Part shown: in pieces, positions 1-8,032 of the stretch
Numbering within the stretch: the first letter of the stretch is position 1
Layout of the letters: the number at the start of each line of letters is the position of its first letter
From: Gracilaria caudata
Lineage: Eukaryota > Rhodophyta > Florideophyceae > Gracilariales > Gracilariaceae
Direction: 5' to 3'
Length of the DNA: 11,745 nucleotides
NCBI GenBank assembly: GCA_030374735.1
Contig: JASCIV010000819.1
Span: 1-11,745 of the forward strand
Program-made: the position numbers and the translations under genes
The notes under the pieces: model-generated
Told to the model about the DNA's origin: nothing
What the model saw: only the letters and a program-made list of their open reading frames with translations
Database searches by the model: none

Positions 1-45
1 GCTTGCTCTTATGCTTTTAAACTTTACTTAAACTATTAGCTTTAG

Positions 46-89
46 GAGCTTTGCGAACTTTTTGCGAAGCCTGCTTCGCATAACTCTGA
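46..89 (+). mobile_element. Probable 3' terminus of an upstream Helitron
   Basis: This stretch has the parts of a Helitron 3' end: a GGAGCTTTGC block, a near-perfect hairpin at 63-80 (arms TGCGAAGC and GCTTCGCA, 2-nt loop), then CTGA at 86-89 followed by T. The same parts in the same order and orientation recur at 4217-4266, at the end of the Helitron that follows, so the two are probably ends of related elements. Helitrons typically end in a short hairpin and CTRR and insert between A and T. The body of this upstream element would lie outside the window. An alternative is a subterminal hairpin at the 5' end of the downstream element, as described for Helitron2/Helentron types. Confidence 0.5.
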
Positions 90-122
90 TTCATTCTGTC
101 TTGAAACGAAAGCGAATTACAG

Positions 123-1358
123 GTGCTGTGTGCTCATGCCCCCTTACGAAGTGCTTCCAATCGAGCAAATCTTGAAATAAGAGAACTTCTACATTCTACT
201 CTTCCAAGGGCCTTAATTTCGAAAATAATTGACTGTTTACTTCGGTCAGGGATCTTGGGTGTTTCTTTCGAGACCCTTAAGGGTTCCCCCGCCTTCTGGG
301 TTTCTTTCAAACGAACATCATGGATAGACCTAACTAGATTCGGTCCTTGTCAGCTGTTCATAACTATGAGTGCTGCGGATTTAACCGACCCATATGTGTA
401 CTGTCAAGCAGACCCTTCACTTACGTTTGAGAGGACAAAACGGCTGACGGCTGTGCAACGGGCTGATCTTCTTGCATCATATCCAGCGGCAGAAGTGACA
501 GTATTTCATCGACGAGTGCAATCGCTCATCAATAATTTTCTACTCGGCAAAACAAAACCATTTCGAAATATTATTGCATATTTGGGAAGAATTGAGCAAC
601 CAGCCCGTTTCTCTCCCCATCTACATCTGTTACTGTGGCTAGAAAGGAAAGGTCTTGATATTCTGGGATCGGTCAATGTCACCCCAACGGATATCTTTAA
701 CTTCGTGGAACTATTTTATACAGCTATTCTTCCTGAAGACTTACTTGCTCCGCAATCAGCTTTCCCACCCCCAAACCAAGCTATCCCTCCTCAGCGCTAT
801 GTCCCTCTCTCGACGTCCGGAGGTTCTTCGTCCAATCCACTTTGTTCTAAGGAAAGATATGATATTCATTCAACGTCATGCAACGAACTAGCTCTTGATG
901 GTAGCATTAGAAGTAATCAAGAGCTGAAAGCAATGTTGTTGGCTACACAGTGGGACAAATGCAACCATTATTGTCTCAGAAATCAGATATCCTGCCGCTT
1001 TCTATTTCCATTTCCTCTACAGCAGAGAGGAAGTGTTACTTATCGGTGCACCTCATCAGGAGAGAAAAGACTGACAGCTCTCGCCCCAAGATCATCTCCG
1101 TACCTAAATGCCACCCATCTGATGTTAATGAACATGTCGCATTCGAACACAGATGTCAGTGTAATCATGGGAAGCTCCATTCCCGAGTCAATGTATGTCT
1201 GTAGCTATGCCGTGAAAGGTGACAAGAACCCGCTTTTTGATAACAATTGTCTAAGAAAAATTAGTCAGTTAGGAAATGGGATTGATGACAGGAAACTACT
1301 CGGAACTATCGCTCGATATTCTTCTGGATCCAGAGCTCTTGGAGCCCAGAGGCAGTAG
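123..1358 (+). pseudogene. Helitron Rep (HUH endonuclease) domain, broken RepHel gene
   Basis: This is the N-terminal Helitron-like replication initiator that nicks and joins DNA ends in rolling-circle transposition. The frame is open for 411 codons, but the first codon is GTG and the first ATG is at 366, so the true start is unclear or lost. Seen in order: the block QLFITMSAADL (about residues 77-87), the conserved FHRRVQSL segment (about 128-135), the HUH metal-binding motif as SPHLHLLLW with H166 and H168 (codons 618-626), and the two-tyrosine motif YVCSYAVK with Y358, Y362 and K365 (from 1194). The Lys usually found before the second Tyr is Ser here. Family homology continues past the stop at 1356-1358 in another frame (EAVDYLLENP), so a small indel near 1350 ended this ORF. 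Confidence 0.85.
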
Positions 1359-2214
1359 ACTATCTACTCGAAAATCCATTGACTTTCATTTCTGCCTCAG
1401 TACAGAATATCAACACTGATTTTCTTTTGAGATATCATGGAGCTCTATCCTACGAACAGGAAAAATGTGAGGAACTCATTACTCAAGAAGGAACAAGAAG
1501 AGAGGATCTATTACCAAATTTAGACACCGATCATCAAGTTGCCATTTACGGCAGATATGATCCAAATACACAGCACCACGGATATCGAACTAACAAGAAG
1601 TCAGATACCTTTATTCCGAATTATATGCGTCGTCGAGAGTCCTTAGAATCTCTTTCTGCTTCAGAATTTTAAAAGTTATATGTGGCGCGAAAATTAAGAG
1701 ACTCTTGTGTCGACTACGACCCGAGTATGATGTTAATGGATTCCTCAAAATGCGATGAGCATATCCTTATTGAACATGAATCTCGCAAAAATGAAATTTT
1801 GAAGAAGAGAAAGACAAACAAACATCCTCAATGTTCCTTCAAGAGGTGTAGCTAATGATGAGTTACCAAGATTTGCTGCACCAGAGCTAGTTCTTCATGT
1901 TCCATTCCGCTCGGTCTCTGGGCTTCTCAATAATCTCACGTTAACACAGCGACTTGCGGATCTTCTGGGCAAGCAGAAATACCCGCTCTTGAATCAGTAT
2001 GTATCATTCAGTCATCAGCTATCCATTGCTCTCTCAAAACTCCCTCCTCGATTCACAAAGAACACGGAAGAGGAAAAACAGAGAGAAAGCGAACGTACCT
2101 CTGATACGGAGAATCAAGTTCTACATTCCGATGATGATTTTATGGATGAGGATAGTAGCTTTTCCTAGGACTGGAGCAAACCTCAATTGATGCATCTGCA
2201 TTGTCAAATGAATG
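1359..2214 (+). pseudogene. Helitron RepHel middle region, multiply broken
   Basis: This links the Rep and helicase domains of the same former protein. One frame runs from about 1345, includes LLENPLTFISASVQNIN, meets TAA at 1670-1672, and continues with plausible coding sequence to a TAA near 1855. A second frame takes over near 1825 and carries LPRFAAPELVLHVPFRS, matching the short hydrophobic-then-PFR block that sits before the helicase in Helitron proteins; it ends with an acidic stretch and TAG at 2166-2168. A third frame opens about 2215 and leads into the helicase. No catalytic residues are expected here. Small introns could explain some of the breaks, but I saw no convincing splice pairs. 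Confidence 0.65.
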
Positions 2215-4197
2215 AAATGGTGGCAAACGCTTTCTAGATATTCATCTATTCTTTGACGTACTACAGCAATTTGAGAATTTCAGATCGTACTTGAAGGACT
2301 GCCGCGCAGTTGGACCAAGAGCGGCAGATATGAATATTCAAAAACTTCTAAATCTTCAAGAAGATATAGAAGTATGCAGAGAACAGAGAAGCATTGAAAA
2401 CAACCGTACAGAAAATATAGAGCCTCGAAGCATGTTTACCCCTGACCAGAATGCTACCGAAAACGAAGTATATGATTTCAAAACAATACTGACATCACAA
2501 TCAAGGCCAGAAGAACAAAAAGCATGGCTGGATTGAATGCTTTCATACCTCTACGTCTATTACTTTCCCGAAGCTTCACCTGCTCTAAATGATTTGAAAC
2601 GCCTGTGCCATGCAAATCATCCAATTCTTACGAATGCGCCAGGTGGTTGTGGAAAGTCATGGCTTTTAACTCAAGTCGAAAATTTTGTCTCGAAATATAT
2701 CCCAGTGTCTGCACAACCCGTCTGGGCACCATGTAACAGGGAAAGTCCAGAGATGCAATTCTGTCCTAAAATTACTGACGGGAGACTTGGCAGAGTTGCC
2801 ATATTTGCTCCATCTGGAGTTGCCGCAGGAAACTCAAACGGTTTTACATTGCATAATGGACTTCGAACCTCAAATATATCCCTTCAGCAACCACAGAAAG
2901 GTCCTTCTGAAGATGTTCTTCTAACTCTGAAAGAAGGCTTTTCTGGAGTTGCCGTTATCATAATTGAAGAGTATTCTATGGCTTCCCTTGTTTTATTGGC
3001 CTATCTTGATCGCATAACTCGTCAAATTCGCTCGGCGTATTCAGACGTATGGTTTGGAGGCCTTGTGAAGATTCTGACTGGAGATTGCCTACAACTTCCA
3101 GTGGTAAACTCTCATGGCCTTCTAAGCATGCCTGGAAAGATTCCGTTTATTTTCAAGGAGCTTTACAAACATTTGTCTTCTCGTGTCTTCTTTTTACATT
3201 TGTCTAAGTCTATTAGAGAGGGAAATGACTCAAAATACTGTTCCATCCTGCTTAGAATGCGAAAAGCTCAGTGCACTGAAAACGACACAAATATTCAGAA
3301 CCAGAGATGCGTCCGAGATTTTTCGCGGTTATGTAGTAAGGAAAGAAAATGGCAAACTTCTCCTATTCTCACAGCAAGAAACCGCAGTGTCCTTGCTATG
3401 AATGAAACGTTAACTTCTAAATATGGCGCGAGACACGGAACTTTTCATATTCATTGAGTACCAATTCTTACTAGGGACGTCTCTCTCGAGACTCGGGAAA
3501 AAGCAGCAAAAGCTTTTTACAAGACAGAAAGAAAGCGTTTAAGACTTTCAAGGACTTCACAATTCACTCCTCTCTTGCTCCTAATTGTTTATCCCGGAAT
3601 GCCAGTGATGTGAAGAACTAATATTTGTCCGGTGTTGGGACTTTCGAATGAAAAAATTAAATACGTGCAATCTGTTGTTGTCGCACATGGCCTGAAACCA
3701 AATGAGACAAGATCAGAAGTAATCAAGCGATGTATTGAAGGAAATACAAATATACCATCTCTGCTCGTAAGATTTTAAATTCGTATCGCGTATCTATTGG
3801 AGCCCTCATGTCGAAAGGTTCACCGCAAGTGCAACTCGAATTAAGAGAAACGGTTCTAATTGAACCTCAAGTGTTTGAAGGAGTTAAAGAGCTACCAGTT
3901 GTGCCTGCACACGCAATAACTATGCACAAAAGTCAGTCTCTGACTCTGCCATACTTAATAATTGATTCTCGAGAAGTCTTCTGTATGGGACCGCTTTACG
4001 TAGCCTTCTCAAGATCACCATCTTTGGAAAATATCGTGTTGCTCTCTCCAGTTTCGGTACAGATTCTGAACAAATTCAAAGCGCAAACAAAAATTGTTTT
4101 GGAACCTTTACAACATATCGAAGAGCTATCAATATCATTACAAGAATATGTGGCATTCGCAACGAAAAGAAAAGCGTTGCTAACTTCAATAGTTTAG
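2215..4197 (+). pseudogene. Helitron PIF1-like helicase domain, broken RepHel gene
   Basis: This is the C-terminal SF1B DNA helicase that unwinds the strand during Helitron transposition. Motifs in order: Walker A as APGGCGKS (from about 2636), motif Ia as APSGVAA followed by GFTLHNGL (about 2807-2870), Walker B as VIIIEEYSM (about 2954-2980), where the usual DE is EE, motif III as GDCLQLPVV (about 3080), the PGMPVM...TNI block interrupted by TGA at 3611-3613, and the C-terminal motif HAITMHKSQSLTL with YVAFSRSPSL (about 3910-4030). In-frame stops at 2534, 3455, 3611 and 3776, plus a frame change before 3808, show that it is a pseudogene. The order and spacing agree with Helitron helicases rather than cellular PIF1, given the Rep domain upstream. 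Confidence 0.85.
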
Positions 4198-4216
4198 AAG
4201 TAATTCTTTGCGCTCG

Positions 4217-4266
4217 AGGAGCTTTGCAATCCTTTGTTATGAGAAGCATGCTTCTCTTAAATCTGA
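4217..4266 (+). repeat. Helitron 3' terminus: hairpin and CTGA end
   Basis: A perfect 16-bp palindrome lies at 4241-4256 (GAGAAGCATGCTTCTC). CTGA follows at 4263-4266 and is itself followed by T. This fits the hairpin plus CTRR end of a Helitron and the usual T of the target. It starts about 45 nt after the last coding codon of the helicase, so the 3' untranslated tail is short. The copy at 46-89 shares GGAGCTTTGC, GAAGC.TGCTTC and TCTGATTC with it. Confidence 0.65.
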
Positions 4267-4328
4267 TTCTCATGGGGACGCCTCTGTGAGTGTTGAGTTC
4301 TTGCATGGTTCTAGACGAATTTAGTCTA

Positions 4329-4357
4329 GGTACCGTCCATAAAAGGCTAATTCCGGA
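4329..4357 (+). repeat. Left terminal inverted repeat of the pogo-like element
   Basis: It begins GGTACCGTCCATAAAAGG immediately after TA at 4327-4328. It pairs with the right-hand repeat at 21 of 29 positions. A hairpin (CTAGAC at 4311-4316, GTCTAG at 4324-4329) overlaps the outer edge and may be fortuitous. Confidence 0.75.
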
Positions 4358-4613
4358 AAAAGGTTAATTCTCGAACGCGGCGGTTCTGTTTAGATATCTC
4401 ACGCCAGAATTCTCTAATCTAATCCCCGTAAAGCTTATGAGCATCAGCTAGAAAAGAAGAAGCCATCGACACCAAAAAAGGCGCTACATTCAAAACAGAA
4501 GCGGCAGCAATGCCTTTTTCTTTTACTTAAGATGATCTCACAGAAGCTCAACGATGAACTTCTCCCACATCGTAGGATGACCGCCTCACAGCAATTGCCT
4601 CCAAACCTCTCTA

Positions 4614-6607
4614 ATGCTTGCAATGGCGTTATCAATTAGACGCCAAGCGCTCAGAATCAAGAAGCGGCATGCGGCCGCGCAAGAGCGTTGCGAACAGAAA
4701 AAGAAGGCCGTCAAAACGCTTCAGCAAACTTCGAAGCTCTCCATTCGAGACATTGCGGCACACACCAGCATGAGCAAGTCCACCGTCAACCAGCTGCAGG
4801 AGCTCATTAAAACAAAGAATGAAGTTGCCTTGATGCTTCACATGCACGACGAAGCAAGCTCTTGCGTAGGCCGGCGTCCCGTTCTTACAGCAGATGAAGA
4901 AAATCTAATTGTTGCGCGCATCATGGAAGCCGCCAAACAAAGATTTGCAGTTGACAATGACACAATGAAACAAGTCATGTTTTTGTGGCATCAGACGGCA
5001 GGCCTTGGTGGAAAAACGGTATTCCATCGGCGGATGCAGTGTGCTCATTCCGCATTCGCCACAGTAGCAAACTTTGTTACCGAAAGTTCTATCCAAAAGA
5101 CAATGCAAAAGTGAAACGAGAAAACTATGAGCATGTCAAGACCTTCTTCGAGGTAGTACAAAAGATTGGTGATGCGCACGACGGTTTGCTTCAGGACCGG
5201 AACCGTGTTTGGAACATGGACGAAACGGCATTGGATGCTACCAGGGGAAAAGCGACGAAGGCCTATGGTCCAAAGAAGTCGAATCATGGCGGTTGTCGAT
5301 TGCAGCAGGAGGTTAACGGCATAAACAAACATGTCACAGCCGTGATTGTGTGCTCCGCATCAGGACTAAAGGCGCCACCGTTCTACATAGTCGCTGGCAA
5401 AAATCCTATGTTTGGGTGGGTTGCACCTCTGTCAGAAGCATACGACAACAGTCCCGTAGTTTGTCAGAAGTATTGCAAGCCCCACTGGCTCCCTGACGGT
5501 TCTGTCATTAAGTGCACAGAGAACGGTTCTATGGATCGTGATACCCTGCATGCATTCGTCAAACGTGTCAACCAGTTCGTGAGAAAACACATTCCTGAGA
5601 ACCAGTCTTACCTTCTCACGCTCGACGGACACTCTTCGCGGAAGGGATTTGGTTGGGTAGAAGAATGCGAGCAGCATAACTGTTTACCAGTGGTCAAGCC
5701 GGCAAACACCTCACACTTTCTCCAACCCTGCGACAGACGTATCAATAAGACCTTTGAGCAGTCCATGCGTTTCATCAGAGACCAGTTTCACAAAGCTGTT
5801 ATCCCCGACACGCGCACTCCTCAATTCAATCTTTTGTGTGCTGCGTACGCCCACCGCTGCATTACAACCGCCAACATCAAACATTCCTTCGCGGACAACG
5901 GCGTGTTTCCATTTAATCCCCAATTCCCAGAACGGTTTAAAAAGAGCTTCCCGTCGGAAAGTCACATCGAAGCGAGAATGCAGGTTACAGTGGCTTCCCG
6001 ACTGCCTTCTGTGCAGAAGCGCCACACAGACGACCACGTCGTGGCGAAAGCGACCTCAATCATCCAAGCTGCAACCAGTTCGGCAGTGAAAGCGCAACAT
6101 CTCACTGACGTTTCCAGAACGCTGTCACGACTTACAGCATAATCAGGGGAGCCATTGCTCCAGTGAAAACCGTTAAGGAGTTAGAGAGTGCGCGAGGCGT
6201 ATCAGAGCACGAGAAGTCTGTACAATTGGATTGCGGCGCGCCGGCGGAGTATAAAACGGTAGCAAAGATGTTGCAAGAACGAGAAGCAAAACTCAAAGAG
6301 AAAGAACTGAAAAGCAGCGCAAGCTAAAGAGTACGCTGCTTTGAAGGAGCAACAAAAAAGAGAGTAGGCTGAGAGGGGCTCTGAAGCTGCTAAGCAGAGG
6401 CGGGAACAAAAGCGCAACGACCGAGAGAAAAAGCAGAGAATTGCTTTTGCAGGACGGATTGCGAAGGCTTGTGTGCCCCTAAACCGTCAGTTTGTGGAGA
6501 AGCAGCGTCGCAAAAGGACCCCAAGCAGACGACAGGCCCACGATGTTGCCACAAAAACAGTAGGAGATGTTATTGGTGATGTGTTTTGCAATGCCATAGG
6601 TCTCTAA
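4614..6607 (+). pseudogene. pogo-like transposase (DDE_1 superfamily endonuclease), frameshifted
   Basis: This enzyme would cut the element out and insert it at TA. The start is ATG at 4614, with another ATG at 4623. An N-terminal helix-turn-helix (LSIRDIAAHTSMSKSTVNQL, about residues 42-61) and a second DNA-binding region (from GRRPVLTADE, about residue 86) lie in the first frame. Near 4985-5005 the frame shifts, and WWKNGIPSADAVCSF starts the second segment, which runs to 6142. The catalytic triad is intact: D in WNMDETALD (5219-5221), D in LLTLDGHSSR (5624-5626) and D in LQPCD (5732-5734). After the stop at 6142 a Lys/Glu/Arg-rich, coiled-coil-like tail (AKMLQEREAKLKEKE) continues in another frame to TAA at 6325-6327. 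It then resumes in a further frame, through a TAG at 6365-6367, to TAA at 6605-6607. At least three frame changes and one nonsense codon make it a pseudogene. Confidence 0.85.
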
Positions 6608-6810
6608 GTTATGTCCAGAGTTAACCGGTGTTTCTGGTTTTGGGGGTCGAGCAAGAAGATCGTTGTTCAGAATCTTCAAGCGGGATGGGTGGTCGTTGTG
6701 GGCCGCGGATAGCGATTCTAGACTTAACGGACGCCGCTGAATCGATTGCACATACTTCCAGGTGCAGAAAACGAACTGTTTTTGAGGTTTTTAAAAGTTA
6801 CTAAATGTTG

Positions 6811-6839
6811 TCCAAATATAGCCTTTTTTGAAAGGTACT
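6811..6839 (-). repeat. Right terminal inverted repeat of the pogo-like element
   Basis: Read on the minus strand it begins AGTACCTTTCAAAAAAGG, preceded by TA (6840-6841 on the plus strand). The mismatches with the left repeat are scattered substitutions without indels, as expected from drift after insertion. Confidence 0.75.
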
Positions 6840-6841
6840 TA

Positions 6842-7157
6842 CCGAAATTTTCCCTTCCACGTGTAAACATTTAAATAAGACCCACCTTCCATTTCTATCG
6901 CCACAGACTTCTTCATATTACCACATTTTCACTCAAATTAAGGCGTCTCTCTCTAGCGCTGTACATGGCACTGACACTTCTGAAGCTAGACTGGATTATG
7001 ATGGTTTTGAGACGCGCGCAAAGCCCGCGTCAAAAACAATTACTTCATAAACATGAAATTATTCAATTTAATTGTCTAGGGAGCCTCGACGAAGTCGTTC
7101 GAATACATTCCCTGGAATCTGTACCGGGCAAGTTTTAGCGAATTTCTTGATTTCCAG
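6842..7157. other. Gene-free spacer
   Basis: I see no coding similarity on either strand. The sequence is AT-rich to about 6950. A few short imperfect inverted repeats occur: TTTTGA..CGCG against CGCGTCAAAA at 7005-7035, TTCAT/ATGAA at 7044-7057, CAATT/AATTG at 7064-7074 and ATTCC/GGAAT at 7107-7118. Arms this short are not individually significant. Confidence 0.5.
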
Positions 7158-7407
7158 CACTGTCCCAAACAGTGTCGTCAACGTGGGTTCTTGGTCACTT
7201 CTGAACCCACGCTGATGTGACCTACAAAGTCACGGCGCTGGTGCCTCGTCACTGAAAGAAAGCCACGCTTTCGCTCCAAACATGCACGTCGTAAGGATAC
7301 TACGTGTCCAGCAGTAAGGAGCAACCGTCTACTAGAGCAGTGAGCGCTCATTGCTGTCGCATGGTAGTGAACTTTCACTGCTGTACAGCCGCAGTGAACG
7401 TTCACTG
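7158..7407. repeat. Run of consecutive palindromes/hairpins
   Basis: Successive inverted repeats follow one another with little between them: 7158-7174 (6-bp arms), 7182-7211 (9-bp arms CGTGGGTTC/GAACCCACG), 7217-7233 (5), 7258-7272 (6), 7285-7306 (8 of 9), 7336-7355 (20 nt, one mismatched pair), 7366-7379 (6), 7380-7389 (perfect 10 nt) and 7392-7407 (perfect 16 nt). Most centres are about 27-30 nt apart. No reading frame across it resembles a protein. It may be a decayed tandem array of palindromic units, a foldback element or a structured transcript. I cannot choose between these by eye. Confidence 0.55.
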
Positions 7408-7411
7408 ACTG
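7337..7411. repeat. 27-bp tandem repeat of palindromic units, about three copies
   Basis: Units starting at 7337, 7364 and 7391 align without gaps on a core close to GCAGTGAACGTTCACTGC. The palindrome centres are at 7345.5, 7372.5 and 7399.5, exactly 27 bp apart. A weaker start (GCAGTAA) at 7311 may be a decayed further unit. Confidence 0.7.
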
Positions 7412-7438
7412 TGTAAGCACCTGCACGCAAAATCAAAC

Positions 7439-7983
7439 GCGACAGAGATTGTGCACAAGTCCGTTGATGACGATCGTTCTCTGCACTGGCGTTCAAGATT
7501 GCTACGAATCATTACGTTGGGAGCTTGACTTTCACCGAAGTATACTCCGGGGTTGTGAACCAAGGTGATACTCTGACCAACACTGTGAGGGAAAAGAAGG
7601 AACGTGTAGGCTACATACTTCTGATGCATGCTAATGATCAAGAGCATGTGAAGAAGGCGCGTGCTGAAGACATTGTTGCACTTGTGGAGCTGAGGAACAC
7701 TACAACCGGTGAAACGCTGTGCATGGCAGATAATCACGTGATTCTAGAGAACATGGACTTCCCGGAGCCTGTGATCAAGATCGCGGTGGAGCCGAAGACG
7801 GAGTCAGACACCGAAAAGATGGGCGAAGCGCTTGTGAAATTGGCTCAAGAGGATCCTAGGTTCTGGTTCTCTCGCGATGAGGAGAGCAATTAGACGGTGA
7901 TTGAGGGTATGGGTGAACTGCACCTGGAGATCATCGTATATCTGATGAAGAGGGAGTTCAAGGTGGAGTGTACAGTGGGCGCA
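7439..7983 (+). pseudogene. Internal fragment of plastid-type elongation factor G
   Basis: EF-G is the GTPase that translocates the ribosome. Only domain II, domain III and adjacent sequence are present; the GTPase domain and domains IV-V are missing. Recognisable blocks are SALAFKIATNHYVGSLTF (from about 7480), GDTLTN, KKERVGYILLMHAN, NTTTGETLC, VILENMDFPEPVIKIAVEPKT, and KLAQEDPRFWFSRDEESN. The TAG at 7891-7893 falls where plastid EF-Gs have Gln, and TVIEGMGELHLEIIV follows in the same frame. The first part (EIVHKSVDDD, from about 7445) lies in another frame, so there is also a frameshift near 7474. The FSRDEE-N-TVIEGMGELHLEII context is closer to plastid EF-G as I remember it than to mitochondrial forms. 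Similarity stops abruptly at 7983. It is a nuclear gene fragment, either a duplicate or a captured piece. Confidence 0.85.
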
Positions 7984-8032
7984 TCGACTTCGACTCGCTC
8001 AAGCTGCGCGAAGGGCTGCCCTTATTTTCGTT

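Larger units (their letters stand above)
90..4266 (+). mobile_element. Degenerate autonomous Helitron (rolling-circle transposon)
   Basis: A single RepHel-type coding region can be followed from about 123 to 4197, with the HUH nuclease domain first and the PIF1-like helicase second, as in autonomous Helitrons. The reading frame is broken by stops at 1670, 2534, 3455, 3611 and 3776 and by frame changes near 1350, 1825, 2170-2215 and 3780-3808, so the copy should be inactive. The 3' end is placed at 4266 from a hairpin plus CTGA followed by T. The 5' end is uncertain: 90 is chosen only because a Helitron-like 3' end stops at 89, and the Rep N-terminal region appears short. Confidence 0.75.
4329..6839 (+). 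mobile_element. pogo-like DNA transposon (Tc1/mariner superfamily), about 2.5 kb
   Basis: The ends are defined by an inverted repeat. Positions 4327-4357 match the reverse complement of 6811-6841 at 23 of 31 bases, including an unbroken AAAAGGCTA core. Each repeat is bounded outside by TA (4327-4328 and 6840-6841), the target duplicated by this superfamily. Between them lies one transposase gene of the DDE_1/pogo type. The internal stretches 4358-4613 and 6608-6810 hold no further gene that I can support. Repeat divergence and a frameshifted transposase indicate an old, inactive copy. It sits only 62 bp beyond the Helitron 3' end. Confidence 0.85.

Noticed and set aside
2534..3613. Repeated TGA stops in the Helitron helicase as a sign of TGA recoding
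   Set aside because: TAA and TAG stops and frameshifts also interrupt the element, and the other ORFs end normally, so decay is the simpler reading.
7005..7118. Upstream continuation of the palindrome run (arms of 4-5 bp)
   Set aside because: Stems this short are expected by chance at this density; they are mentioned only in the spacer description.
7158..7407. CRISPR array
   Set aside because: The host is eukaryotic, the 27-bp units are contiguous without unique spacers, and there are no cas genes.
7178..7426. Minus-strand ORF of 82 codons across the palindrome run
   Set aside because: No protein-like pattern; the sequence is explained by inverted repeats, and open frames of this length are common by chance.
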